Part shown: one piece after another, positions 1 through 8,819 of the stretch
How the letters are laid out: each line of letters begins with the position of its first letter
How positions within the stretch are numbered: position 1 is the first letter of the stretch
Assembly: GCA_026396675.1 (NCBI GenBank)
Contig: JAPLWI010000007.1
Location: 1 to 33,638, forward strand
DNA: 33,638 bases
Source: Candidatus Kaiserbacteria bacterium
GTDB taxonomy: Bacteria > Patescibacteriota > Minisyncoccia > Phycocordibacterales > Phycocordibacteraceae
Reading direction: 5' to 3'
Notes under the pieces: model-generated
The model's database searches: none
Seen by the model: the letters and a program-made list of their open reading frames with translations, nothing else
What the model was told of the DNA's origin: nothing
Position numbers and translations under genes: made by a program

Positions 1-369
1 TGTAGTGAAGGATAGGTCAGCATAGCGAGCTAGCGCTTTCTCCAAACTTTTTTTAGAAACGAGAAATTCTTGTAGTGTAAATCCGCGTCCAGCGAGTTTT
101 TCGCGAAGTTTCGCAAACGCAGTGTTGTTTGGATTATGAACGGCGAGAGAAAGCACTTTCGCTGTTTTCGCGAAAGCCGCCGCCTCAGCTGCGAGTGCTT
201 CTTCTTCTGGAATAACGCGCAATGCGTCAGTATCTATTTCTTGTAGCGACAAGTCGGCATATTGAAGACCATATTTTTCGGATAGAATATGCGCAACATC
301 TTCTTCTTCCCGTTCGCGAATCTCGGCAAGTTTCGCATCTTCTTTTTCAGAATCAAATTGTGAATCCAT
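1..369 (-). CDS. pilB: Type IV pilus assembly ATPase PilB/GspE-like, N-terminal part (runs off the window edge)
   Basis: Open reverse frame from ATG at 369: MDSQFDSEKEDAKLAEIREREEEDVAHILSEKYGLQYADLSLQEIDTDALRVIPEEEALAAEAAAFAKTAKVLSLAVHNPNN...; MshEN-type N-terminal domain pattern of PilB/GspE. Confidence 0.75.
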   Translation of the reverse strand, partial: MDSQFDSEKEDAKLAEIREREEEDVAHILSEKYGLQYADLSLQEIDTDALRVIPEEEALAAEAAAFAKTAKVLSLAVHNPNNTAFAKLREKLAGRGFTLQEFLVSKKSLEKALARYADLSFTT

Positions 370-410
370 AAGCGTATAATACACTGAGATACGGGTTCTT
401 TGTCAGGGTA

Positions 411-438
411 TTGACAAAATACTGGCTTCGTGTATACT
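411..438 (+). promoter_or_regulatory. Sigma70-type promoter for the 477..788 gene: TTGACA-16-TATACT
   Basis: TTGACA at 411-416 and TATACT at 433-438, followed by AAGGAG and ATG at 477. Confidence 0.75.
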
Positions 439-476
439 AGCGACAGAAAGTAAATAATGCAGAAAAGGAGACAGTT

Positions 477-788
477 ATGAAGACATTGTTAGTAGTTCTT
501 TTTGTTGCAGTTCTGCTTGTATTAGCAGTGAGCGAACCGGCGATGGCTCGCGGGGGAGTACGGTTTGGTGTTTATGTTGGTATGCCAATGTATTACGCTC
601 CATATCATCCGATCTATTACCCACAGCCAGCTTATTATCCAGTGCCGGTTTACAACTACCCACCGCCGATGCCACAAGGGCCGCAGGTACCGCCGCCGCA
701 AAGTCGTCCAGCACGCTTTTTCTGCCCGAGTTCTAACATGTATTACCCAGACACTCAGGCGTGTCCAGGCGGCTGGGAAGGCCACTGA
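477..788 (+). CDS. Small secreted Pro/Tyr-rich protein with C-terminal FFCPSSNMYYPDTQACPGGW motif
   Basis: SD AAAAGGAG, signal peptide MKTLLVVLFVAVLLVLAVSEPAMA, promoter upstream and terminator downstream. Confidence 0.8.
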   Translation: MKTLLVVLFVAVLLVLAVSEPAMARGGVRFGVYVGMPMYYAPYHPIYYPQPAYYPVPVYNYPPPMPQGPQVPPPQSRPARFFCPSSNMYYPDTQACPGGWEGH

Positions 789-798
789 TTACAAAGAT

Positions 799-838
799 AA
801 GTGCCCCAAGTCCAGATAAAGGACGAAGGGCACTTTTT
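799..838 (+). terminator. Rho-independent terminator
   Basis: AAGTGCCC ... GGGCACTT followed by TTT. Confidence 0.85.
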
Positions 839-863
839 CGTTTTCAGGGGTACAATTAGCTAG

Positions 864-1304
864 ATGGAAAGATTAATCAAAACACTTACGGAGCTTGATG
901 AAGAAGCTGCGCACTTCGTCGCAGGATTTGTTCCAAAGAAGGACGGCGCAACTTTAGTCACACTTTCTGGCGAGCTTGGGGCAGGGAAGACCGCATTTAC
1001 AAAAGCAGTTGCCAAAGCGCTCGGCGTTATCGAAACAGTGAACAGCCCCACCTTCGTTCTTGAAAAAATCTATCAACTTGGAAGCGAAGCTTCCAAGTTC
1101 AAGCGGCTTATTCATATTGACGCATACCGGCTTGAAAGCGGGAAAGATCTCGCGCCGCTTGGTTTCGACGAAACGATGCGAGATTCGGGCAATCTCATTT
1201 TACTTGAATGGCCGGAAAAAATTTCCGATGTACTTCCTCGGCCGGCAGTTCGTATTTACATAACCGCGCTTCCTGACGGCTCTCGCACCATTTCATATGC
1301 CTAA
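864..1304 (+). CDS. tsaE: tRNA threonylcarbamoyladenosine biosynthesis ATPase TsaE
   Basis: SGELGAGKTAFTKAVAKALG Walker A, VNSPTFVL, HIDAYRL motifs. Confidence 0.93.
   Translation: MERLIKTLTELDEEAAHFVAGFVPKKDGATLVTLSGELGAGKTAFTKAVAKALGVIETVNSPTFVLEKIYQLGSEASKFKRLIHIDAYRLESGKDLAPLGFDETMRDSGNLILLEWPEKISDVLPRPAVRIYITALPDGSRTISYA
1075..1099 (+). repeat. Perfect 11-bp inverted repeat with 3-nt loop inside tsaE
   Basis: AACTTGGAAGC-GAA-GCTTCCAAGTT. Confidence 0.97.
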
Positions 1305-3684
1305 AAAACCTTCCGCGAACAAACGCATCGTGCTGCTCGACACACACGCAATTATTCATCGCGCGTATCACGCGCTACCCGAATTTACTGGCCCGACCGG
1401 CGCACCGACCGGCGCACTCTACGGACTTGTTTCAATGCTGTTGAAAATAATTACCGACCTGAAGCCAGATTACATTGCCGCCTGTTACGACCTGCCGAAG
1501 CCGACGATTCGTCACGAGGCGTACGCCGACTACAAATCAACGAGAGTGAAGACCGACGATGCGCTCGCAATCCAACTCCACGAATCACGGAAAATTTTTG
1601 ACGCATTTTCAATTCCCCTATATGAACGAGAAGGTTTTGAAGCAGACGATCTTCTTGGTACTATCGCGTACGAACTAAAAAATGAAAAAAATGTCGATGT
1701 CATTATCGCATCTGGTGACATGGATACGTTACAACTCGTGGATGACGAACGCGTACGTGTCTATACACTAAAAAAGGGCATTAACGATACAATTCTATAT
1801 GACGAAAAGGCAGTGAAATCGCGATTCGGTTTTTTGCCAGCACTTATTCCCGACTGGAAAGGACTTCGCGGAGATCCGTCAGACAACATAAAAGGCGTGA
1901 AAGGTATCGGAGAAAAAACAGCGACCGAACTCATAACAGGATTTGGCACAATTGAAAAAATATATGATGTGCTGAAGAAAAGCGATGCAGCTTTCATAAA
2001 AAAAGGAATTAAGCCGCGTGTAATCGCATTGTTGAAAGAACATGAAGAAGATGCGCGATTTTCCAAATCACTCGCGACAATCCGTCTTGACGCATCTATC
2101 GCATTTTCATTGCCTGAACATTTGTGGAATGAAAATGTTGATATTCAAAAAGTACTAAAAGTTTTTGATGAATTCGGTTTTCGTTCATTGCGTGAACGAG
2201 CTCGGATGACACTTGGGGCGAAGACATCAATTAGAGAAATGCCAGAACATACTCCTGAAGCCGTAGATCCCAAGCGTCTGCGCGAAGGGCAAGTAATGCT
2301 CTGGCTAATTTCATCCGAATTCACGAATCCGTCGGTAGATGACATTCTCGCTTTTACAAAAGAACGGACATTTGACATTGCATACGCGGCACTTGAAAAA
2401 CAGTTGGCAGGGCTGGGGAAAGTGCGCGAGGTGTACGAAAAAATTGAAAAGCCGCTTATTCCTGTTATCGACGGAATGGAGAAACGAGGCGTTCTCATTG
2501 ATCCGACAATGCTTGGTCATCTTGCAAAAAAATACCGTGCTGAACTCGAACAACTCGAAAAAAACATATGTAAAATCACAGGGCATGAGTTTAATATAAA
2601 CTCGCCACAACAACTCGGCACCGTTCTTTTTGACGAACTGCATCTCATTCCAGATAAACAGAAAAAAACAGCTGGCGGGCAGCGCTCAACGCGCGAAAGC
2701 GAGCTAGAAAAACTGCGCGGCATGCATCCTATAATTGCTGACATTATTGACTATCGCGAATTGAAAAAACTCCTCTCGACTTATATTGAAAATCTCCCGC
2801 CACTTCTTGATTCCGATCATCGTCTCCATGCGGAATTTATCCAAACCGGCACTACGACCGGCCGTCTCGCATCACAAAATCCAAATCTCCAAAACATCCC
2901 TCTTCACTCAGAACGAGGAAGGGCGATTCGTCACGCCTTTGTCGCGTCAGAAGGATTTACGCTCGTTTCATTAGATTATTCTCAGATAGAGCTACGACTC
3001 GCCGCAATTCTATCTGGGGATGAAAAACTTTGCGGTATCTTCAAGGCTGGCCGCGATGTACATACTGAGGTTGCGGCGCGAGTGTTCCATATCGCACACG
3101 ATGAAGTTAATGCAGAGATGCGACGGAGGGCAAAGGTCATCAATTTCGGCATTCTCTATGGAATGGGCGTTAATGCACTTCGGACTCAGCTAGGCTCCAC
3201 AACCGCAGAAGCACACCAATATCTTGAAAATTATTTTGCAACATTTAAAACACTTTCCGAATATCTTGAAGAAACGAAGGACTTCGCACGCAAATACGGT
3301 TATACAGAAACACTTTTCGGTCGTCGACGACAGTTCCCAGAAATGAAATCGTCGCTTCCGTATGTGCGTGCACAGGCAGAGCGCATGGCAATCAACGCGC
3401 CAATCCAAGGAACGCAGGCAGATATAATAAAACTCGCAATGGTGCGGGTCGAAGCCATGCTCAAAGAGCATTGTGGAGATGCTGACGCAGGAAGCACGAA
3501 AGACGCACACCTACTTCTCTCTGTACACGATGAATTAGTGTATGAAATTCGTGCAGAACGAACAGAAGAACTCTCGGTGCAAATTAAAGAAATTATGGAA
3601 TCGATATTGCCAGCAGGTGAGACAAATAATGTGCCTATTATCGCAACAATGAAATCCGGACCCAACTGGGGTACTCTGGCATAA
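1297..3684 (+). CDS. polA: DNA polymerase I (5' nuclease plus polymerase; 3'-5' exonuclease region strongly reduced)
   Basis: LLDTHAIIHRAYHA, GDPSDNIKGVKGIGEKTA, TGRLASQNPNLQNIP, DYSQIELRLAA, LLSVHDELVYEI motifs. Confidence 0.96.
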   Translation: MPKKPSANKRIVLLDTHAIIHRAYHALPEFTGPTGAPTGALYGLVSMLLKIITDLKPDYIAACYDLPKPTIRHEAYADYKSTRVKTDDALAIQLHESRKIFDAFSIPLYEREGFEADDLLGTIAYELKNEKNVDVIIASGDMDTLQLVDDERVRVYTLKKGINDTILYDEKAVKSRFGFLPALIPDWKGLRGDPSDNIKGVKGIGEKTATELITGFGTIEKIYDVLKKSDAAFIKKGIKPRVIALLKEHEEDARFSKSLATIRLDASIAFSLPEHLWNENVDIQKVLKVFDEFGFRSLRERARMTLGAKTSIREMPEHTPEAVDPKRLREGQVMLWLISSEFTNPSVDDILAFTKERTFDIAYAALEKQLAGLGKVREVYEKIEKPLIPVIDGMEKRGVLIDPTMLGHLAKKYRAELEQLEKNICKITGHEFNINSPQQLGTVLFDELHLIPDKQKKTAGGQRSTRESELEKLRGMHPIIADIIDYRELKKLLSTYIENLPPLLDSDHRLHAEFIQTGTTTGRLASQNPNLQNIPLHSERGRAIRHAFVASEGFTLVSLDYSQIELRLAAILSGDEKLCGIFKAGRDVHTEVAARVFHIAHDEVNAEMRRRAKVINFGILYGMGVNALRTQLGSTTAEAHQYLENYFATFKTLSEYLEETKDFARKYGYTETLFGRRRQFPEMKSSLPYVRAQAERMAINAPIQGTQADIIKLAMVRVEAMLKEHCGDADAGSTKDAHLLLSVHDELVYEIRAERTEELSVQIKEIMESILPAGETNNVPIIATMKSGPNWGTLA

Positions 3685-3688
3685 AAAC

Positions 3689-4384
3689 ATGATTTATCTT
3701 TTTTACGGTACCGATAGTGAAAAGGTGCGCACCAAGGCGTTTGAATGGGTAGCGAAAGCGCGCGCAAAAGAACCGAATCTTGTCTATGCGCGCATTTCGC
3801 GTGAGGAACTTACCGATAATGCGCTTGAAGATGCTGCGCTTTCTGGAGGGCTTTTTGTAAAGCGTTTGCTTATTCTTATCGATGATCCATTCTCGAATAT
3901 GAGGGACTTCGTAAATCCATCATCAGATGATGGATTTACGAAGTCCGAACATTCAGTGCTTGACGATCATCTCGATGCGCTCGCAACTTCAGATAACGCA
4001 ATTATTATTCTCGCGCCGAAACTCGCATCAGCAAAAGCGAAAAAAATCGTAGCAAAAGCGAAGGTTGAATACAAATACGACAAACCATTCGCGCGCGAAG
4101 ACGCGCGCGGATTTAATTCGAATTTAGTTAATGCACTAGCAGCGAAAGATTGTGGAAAACTCTGGTTGGAAATTAATCGCGCGCTTCGCGCAGGTGATGC
4201 TCCAGAAATGCTTCACGGTCTTCTACATTGGAAGGCGCGCGACATTATGGAAAAAGGAAGCAGAACATGGAAACCGCAAGAATCGCGACAGCTCTCGCTC
4301 GCACTAATTGCACTTCTTCAGGATTCCCGCCGCGGCAGTCTCGACTTGTCTCTTTCGCTCGAAAAGTTCGCATTATCGATTTAA
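3689..4384 (+). CDS. holA: DNA polymerase III delta subunit-like protein
   Basis: MIYLFYGTDSEKVRTKAFEWV..., NAIIILAPKLASAKAKKI, position after polA; divergent family. Confidence 0.6.
   Translation: MIYLFYGTDSEKVRTKAFEWVAKARAKEPNLVYARISREELTDNALEDAALSGGLFVKRLLILIDDPFSNMRDFVNPSSDDGFTKSEHSVLDDHLDALATSDNAIIILAPKLASAKAKKIVAKAKVEYKYDKPFAREDARGFNSNLVNALAAKDCGKLWLEINRALRAGDAPEMLHGLLHWKARDIMEKGSRTWKPQESRQLSLALIALLQDSRRGSLDLSLSLEKFALSI
3904..3946 (+). repeat. Perfect 21-bp inverted repeat with 1-nt centre inside the holA-like CDS
   Basis: GGACTTCGTAAATCCATCATC-A-GATGATGGATTTACGAAGTCC. Confidence 0.97.
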
Positions 4385-4391
4385 AAATTTG

Positions 4392-4464
4392 TGCGCCCAC
4401 CAGGGCTCGGACCTGGGACCTTCTCCTTAAAAGGGAGCTGCTCTACCAACTGAGCTATGGGCGC
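4392..4464 (-). tRNA. tRNA-Lys(TTT)
   Basis: Cloverleaf on reverse strand: GCGCCCA TA GCTC..GAGC, anticodon loop CTTTTAA, T arm CCAGG TCCGAGC CCTGG, TGGGCGC. Confidence 0.93.
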
Positions 4465-4498
4465 GTTTCTCCAATTTACCTTTTATTTATCGTTTTTT

Positions 4499-5464
4499 CT
4501 AGTAGCTGAACATATCAACCGTTTTTCCTCTGTCGTCGAGAATCTTCACGATTTCGTGTTTTATACGCCACATCGGATCTGTGCGGCCGAGATAAATGCG
4601 CCAGGTATTTCCATCAAAGTCGGCATCATTCTTATGGGCTGCGACACAACCATTATAATTTAAGTATTTTATCAAGAAACTCTGACATGTATCCGAGAGA
4701 TTAGTGGACTGAGCAAGCGCTATTTGGCAACGCGGTAGCGTATTTACATAATCGATGCAATCAGGGTCATGAATATAAGAGGCGCCATAGATGGAAGAGA
4801 GTTCATTTGATGCTGACGGGCAATTTTGTGGAAGGGATGGAGAAAATTTCTGGAAAGTACTGAAATAACCAATACATTTGTTTTCGCGGAATGAAGCACC
4901 GACAGGTGATTCCCCTGAAATAATAATTGCACGCTCGCCTGGCTGAAGCACAATATCCTCAGCCGCGTTCACAACACCAGATGCCGGAACTTCGGTACCT
5001 TTGGGGATAATTTCAGCATTGTAGGTCGCCTCGCTCTCGAGTATCCAACCGGTAATATTAACTGGCGCACTGGCATTCTGCGCAATGGACATTTCAACAT
5101 ATTCGCTACTGGGATTTGATGAACTCGCACTTGAGACATAATGATTCACCGATACGATATTTTGATATGGCGAAGAAAGACCGAAGACAGTACCATTAGG
5201 AATCGTGGAAGCGGATGTTTTTGTATTATTCTGACTGTTATTCTGAACGCTCTCGCCATTGGATGATCCGGGCAGAGAAACAATTGAACTGCCGATACCG
5301 AATGATGCCTTTGGAAGTTGCAGATATGTTCCGTTACCGAGAGGAGATGGTTGCGAAAGTGATGGTCCGGTAAATGAGATCGGATGCATCGGACCCCCAA
5401 CTGCAATCCAGATGACGAATATGAAGACAAATATTCCTATAAAAAACCACGCGTCGTGTTCCAT
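4499..5464 (-). CDS. Membrane-anchored protein with lamin-tail-domain (LTD)-like region; conserved hypothetical
   Basis: N-terminal TM helix FFIGIFVFIFVIWIAVGG; SSEYVEMSIAQNASAPVNITGWILES...GTEVPASGVVNAAEDIVLQPGERAIIISG resembles the LTD fold pattern. Confidence 0.6.
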   Translation of the reverse strand: MEHDAWFFIGIFVFIFVIWIAVGGPMHPISFTGPSLSQPSPLGNGTYLQLPKASFGIGSSIVSLPGSSNGESVQNNSQNNTKTSASTIPNGTVFGLSSPYQNIVSVNHYVSSASSSNPSSEYVEMSIAQNASAPVNITGWILESEATYNAEIIPKGTEVPASGVVNAAEDIVLQPGERAIIISGESPVGASFRENKCIGYFSTFQKFSPSLPQNCPSASNELSSIYGASYIHDPDCIDYVNTLPRCQIALAQSTNLSDTCQSFLIKYLNYNGCVAAHKNDADFDGNTWRIYLGRTDPMWRIKHEIVKILDDRGKTVDMFSY

Positions 5465-5476
5465 AACAGAATAGTA

Positions 5477-6721
5477 TCAAACTTCAGCGATAAGTTGCTT
5501 CAGTTCTTCGCGGACAACAGAAGCATCATTCCATAGGGTCTTAGTACCGCATGGGCCCATAATAAATGGGTCGGTGCCTTTACCTGTGATCAAGACAGCT
5601 ATATTGTGCTTGTCCTGAGCGAGCGAAGCGAGTCGAAGGGCGGCGCGAATTGCTTTACGGCGATCCATAATTATTTCCGGTGCACGCGCCATACCATGCG
5701 CCATTTCATCCACAATTTTCCGAGGGTCTTCATCATACGGATCTTCATTGGTAAGAATAACTTTTTCGCAATGTTCGTCGGCGATGCGTCCCATTTCCGG
5801 CCGTTTCCACGCGTCGCGCCCGCCGCCTGTGTTGCCTAGCACGCAAATCAGTTTTCGATTCCCGAACGCGTCGTATAAAGCGCGTAAAGAGTCCGGCGTA
5901 TGTGCGTAATCAACGATGGCGAGAAAATTCTGTCCCGCATCAATTTTTTCCACGCGCCCACCGATGCGCAATAGTTCGTGGAGCGCATCTGCACAAGTCA
6001 GAAGCGGCACGCCAAATGCTTCTGCAGTTTTTATCGAAGATAGCGCATTCATCACACTGAAATTTCCCGGCTGCGGCATATCGAAACTGACATTTCCATA
6101 TTCAAATGAAACGTTCTGATCAGTCACTCGCGCATTTTTTGCATCAGAAAAAGAAAATGAAATACATTTTTCAACCGGCAGTGCAAGAAATGCAGAACCA
6201 TAAATATCATCAGCGTTTGCAATAATCGCCCGCGGTCTCTTTGGCGAACGAATAAGCGATTCACCAATCGCAAATTTCGCACAGAAATACTTTTCCATTG
6301 ATCCGTGCGACTCAAGATGTTCTTTCTGGAGATTAGTAAAAACAAGGGTGTCGAGATTAAGTCCGAGATGCCGATATTGAAGCGCTGCCTCACTCGTAAT
6401 CTCAACAATCGCGTATGTACATTTCTCCGCGCGTGCTTCGGCAAGAAATTTTTGAATGAATCCACGGCCGGGCAGAGTCATCTTGAAGAGATTTGGTCGG
6501 GAATTTGTTCCAATAGCGAACCGAATAGTTCCTGCAATAGCTGTCTTATGTCCAGCCGCAGTAAAAATTGAGTAAAGCATCTCCGCAACCGATGATTTAC
6601 CTTTTGTACCGGTGACGCCAATGACCACCATTTTTTTTGCTGGGAAGCCGTGCCACAACGCGGCTAATGCCGCCCATAAATAGTGATACGGAGTCAATAA
6701 TTTCCGTCGCAAATGAGTCAT
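5477..6721 (-). CDS. murE: Mur ligase family, UDP-N-acetylmuramyl-tripeptide synthetase-like
   Basis: GVTGTKGKSSVAEML, EITSEAALQYRHLGL, TNLQKEHLESHGSMEKYFCAK, VDYAHTPDSLRALYDAF, LGNTGGGRDAWKRPEMG, LTNEDPYDEDP. Confidence 0.88.
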   Translation of the reverse strand: MTHLRRKLLTPYHYLWAALAALWHGFPAKKMVVIGVTGTKGKSSVAEMLYSIFTAAGHKTAIAGTIRFAIGTNSRPNLFKMTLPGRGFIQKFLAEARAEKCTYAIVEITSEAALQYRHLGLNLDTLVFTNLQKEHLESHGSMEKYFCAKFAIGESLIRSPKRPRAIIANADDIYGSAFLALPVEKCISFSFSDAKNARVTDQNVSFEYGNVSFDMPQPGNFSVMNALSSIKTAEAFGVPLLTCADALHELLRIGGRVEKIDAGQNFLAIVDYAHTPDSLRALYDAFGNRKLICVLGNTGGGRDAWKRPEMGRIADEHCEKVILTNEDPYDEDPRKIVDEMAHGMARAPEIIMDRRKAIRAALRLASLAQDKHNIAVLITGKGTDPFIMGPCGTKTLWNDASVVREELKQLIAEV

Positions 6722-6723
6722 AT

Positions 6724-7266
6724 TTAGTGATTAGAAAGCGCAGCCTTCAGCCGCACATCCTTGCCGACGGCGCTCTCTGGAATATTCTGCAACGCTTTTC
6801 GTGCTTCGCGCTCGGTGTAACCGAGAGCGACGAGAGTATCAAACACTTCGCCGTCGGCAGCATCGTGCGCGTGCGGTCCAACTTTCTCTGAAAGTTCCAC
6901 CAACATTTTTTCGGCACTTTTCTTGCCGAGCCCGACGACTTTTGTCAGATAGGCGAGGTCGCGTTTACCGATAGCTCCTTCAAGCGCCTCACGAGGCGCT
7001 CGGCGCAAAACCGAAAGAGCCGTTTTTGGTCCAACTCCAGAGACCGAGAGGACGAGTTCAAAAAAATCGCGATCTTCTTCAGTGAGAAAACCATACAAAT
7101 TCATTCCGTCTTGTTTAACTGCCAAATGCGTGGCAAGAACGGCTTCTTTACCAACGACAAGCGCCTGCGGCGTGCTCATATGCACCTCAATGCCGAACCC
7201 CGCGACTTCAATAACAGCGCTTGTTGCTCCTACTGAAAGAACCTTTCCTCGAATCTGCCTGATCAT
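6724..7266 (-). CDS. ruvA: Holliday junction branch migration protein RuvA
   Basis: MIRQIRGKVLSVGATSAVIEVAGFGIEVHMS..., LVLSVSGVGPKTALSVL, KVVGLGKKSAEKMLVEL. Confidence 0.93.
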   Translation of the reverse strand: MIRQIRGKVLSVGATSAVIEVAGFGIEVHMSTPQALVVGKEAVLATHLAVKQDGMNLYGFLTEEDRDFFELVLSVSGVGPKTALSVLRRAPREALEGAIGKRDLAYLTKVVGLGKKSAEKMLVELSEKVGPHAHDAADGEVFDTLVALGYTEREARKALQNIPESAVGKDVRLKAALSNH

Positions 7267-7332
7267 TCCTCCATCATACAGGATTTGCATTTATTACTAA
7301 AACCTTGTAACTTATCGCTACAACCTATTTAT

Positions 7333-7599
7333 ATGGCAATTACCAGTTCCGCAAAGAAGGCAATCCGATCCTCGGCGAGGAAGCATGTTTTTAATCTCCG
7401 CCGCAAGAACGCGCTTTATGATGCGACCAAGTCGCTTTCAAGAGCGCTTGCCGCTAAAGATACTACCGGGGCAGAGAAACTTCTCCCAGCGGTGTATAAA
7501 GCAATTGATAAGGCCTGCAAACGCGGGGTTATTAAAAGCAACACAGCTGCCCGCAAAAAGTCCCGTCTCGCACTCGCGATAAAAAGAGCAAAAGCATAA
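7333..7599 (+). CDS. rpsT: 30S ribosomal protein S20
   Basis: MAITSSAKKAIRSSARKHVFNLRRKNALYDATK...KGVIKSNTAARKKSRLALAIKR. Confidence 0.92.
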   Translation: MAITSSAKKAIRSSARKHVFNLRRKNALYDATKSLSRALAAKDTTGAEKLLPAVYKAIDKACKRGVIKSNTAARKKSRLALAIKRAKA

Positions 7600-7692
7600 T
7601 CTATGTAGCCATTTTTGACGCCGCATCTCCGGCATGATAGTTTGTCAGCGGAGTAGTTCCATACTAAAAAATAAACAAGGGAGGTCTTTGAG

Positions 7693-8304
7693 ATGAAGAA
7701 GGGAACGGAAAATATAAAAATTGCTTCGGAAATATTGGGCGATGACTTTATAACGCCCGAGGAAATCAGCGCGGCCAGTGGAATTATCTACTCGCCTTTT
7801 CAACTAAACCTTTTGAAAGGTTTTATTCCGGAGCCGGAGCCATTGCATATATGCAAGAGTACTGAATGTGCGGTCATCGCTCTTCCTCCATCAAGCAGAT
7901 CTCTGCTTGGTGTCCGCATGCTCAACCGCAAACTTTTTTATTCTGGAACAGGCGGTTGGTATTCTGACAAAGGAGAAAGATTCTCTCACAAGGAAAAGAC
8001 CGGAACTGGATGGCTCACCATAGGCAAGACACTTCCAATCATTGTTGATAGCAGAGGAGTGGTGCGGAATGCTACAGCAGTAGAGGTTGCATGGCTCGTT
8101 AAGATTTTTTTCGAGGTAAGAGGCATTCGTCTTTTAAAGGAAGGGTTTGTTAGGACATCTAGCCGCGATTCAACTGGCAACCATGTCCTAGTAGGACTAT
8201 TCGGTCATCAAGGCCTGCACATCGGGGGCTACAGAGAAGTTTTCGGGATAGGTCCTGGAATCTTATCGCCCAGTGTTGCAAACACTACATTCGCCCGAGC
8301 GTGA
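7693..8304 (+). CDS. Conserved hypothetical protein (orphan, own SD and terminator)
   Basis: SD GGGAGG, ATG at 7693, 203 aa, contains GTGGWYSDKGERFSHKEKTGTGW; terminator follows directly. Confidence 0.8.
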   Translation: MKKGTENIKIASEILGDDFITPEEISAASGIIYSPFQLNLLKGFIPEPEPLHICKSTECAVIALPPSSRSLLGVRMLNRKLFYSGTGGWYSDKGERFSHKEKTGTGWLTIGKTLPIIVDSRGVVRNATAVEVAWLVKIFFEVRGIRLLKEGFVRTSSRDSTGNHVLVGLFGHQGLHIGGYREVFGIGPGILSPSVANTTFARA

Positions 8305-8308
8305 GCTT

Positions 8309-8336
8309 AAGGTCCTGTGGAAACACAGGACCTTTT
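8309..8336 (+). terminator. Rho-independent terminator
   Basis: AAGGTCCTGTG-GAAA-CACAGGACCTT then TT. Confidence 0.88.
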
Positions 8337-8347
8337 ATCATTTCTAG

Positions 8348-8419
8348 TGCTCCCACGAGGAGTTGAACCTCGATTTCAAGCTTCGGAGGCCTGCGCTCTA
8401 TCCATTGAGCTATGAGAGC
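8348..8419 (-). tRNA. tRNA-Arg(CCG)
   Basis: Reverse strand GCTCTCA TA GCTC AATGGATA GAGC, anticodon loop CTCCGAA, TGGGAGC A. Confidence 0.92.
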
Positions 8420-8440
8420 GGTACAGAGAGGGTACCACAC

Positions 8441-8680
8441 TTAATTTATAAGATGTTTTCGTGCAAAAGCGTGCCCAGAACCAACCTTCAGATATTTTTC
8501 AAAATCCAACGCAGCTTTCTTGTCTCTAAAAGCGCAATACCAAATTAATTCAGGTTCCTGATAAATCTTGGTTGTAGTAACTTTTTTGTTTCTGTGTTCC
8601 TGCACGCGCCTCTTCAAATTAGATGAGTAACCAACATACACTTGTCCAATTTCGTCCAATAGGAGATACACATAGTACAT
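8441..8680 (-). CDS. GIY-YIG nuclease family protein
   Basis: MYYVYLLLDEIGQVYVGYSSNLKRRVQEHRNKK...ALDFEKYLKVGSGHAFARKHL. Confidence 0.88.
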   Translation of the reverse strand: MYYVYLLLDEIGQVYVGYSSNLKRRVQEHRNKKVTTTKIYQEPELIWYCAFRDKKAALDFEKYLKVGSGHAFARKHLIN

Positions 8681-8819
8681 AAGGATAAGTATATATCCCG
8701 CCCTACTCCGCCGATGCGGCTACGAAGGGCTACTTCGCACATAAGCGAAATAATAATGACCACAATTACTTTGTAGTGCTGCGCACTTCGTAGCTCGGTT
8801 TCCTAATCGAGCGAAGTAG

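Noticed and set aside
1393-1416. 12-bp tandem duplication CCGACCGGCGCA x2 in polA (GPTGAPTGALYG)
   Set aside because: Simple in-frame duplication at the normally PTGA-containing region; no further significance evident.
7249-7290. TATGAT 6 nt before the ruvA ATG as another leaderless promoter
   Set aside because: The GGAGGA between it and the ATG is equally a Shine-Dalgarno sequence, so the case is ambiguous and was left out of the list.
7610-7690. Clear sigma70 promoter for the 7693 gene (TTGACG ... TAGTTT)
   Set aside because: The -35-like TTGACG is present but the -10 is poor; not listed as a feature.
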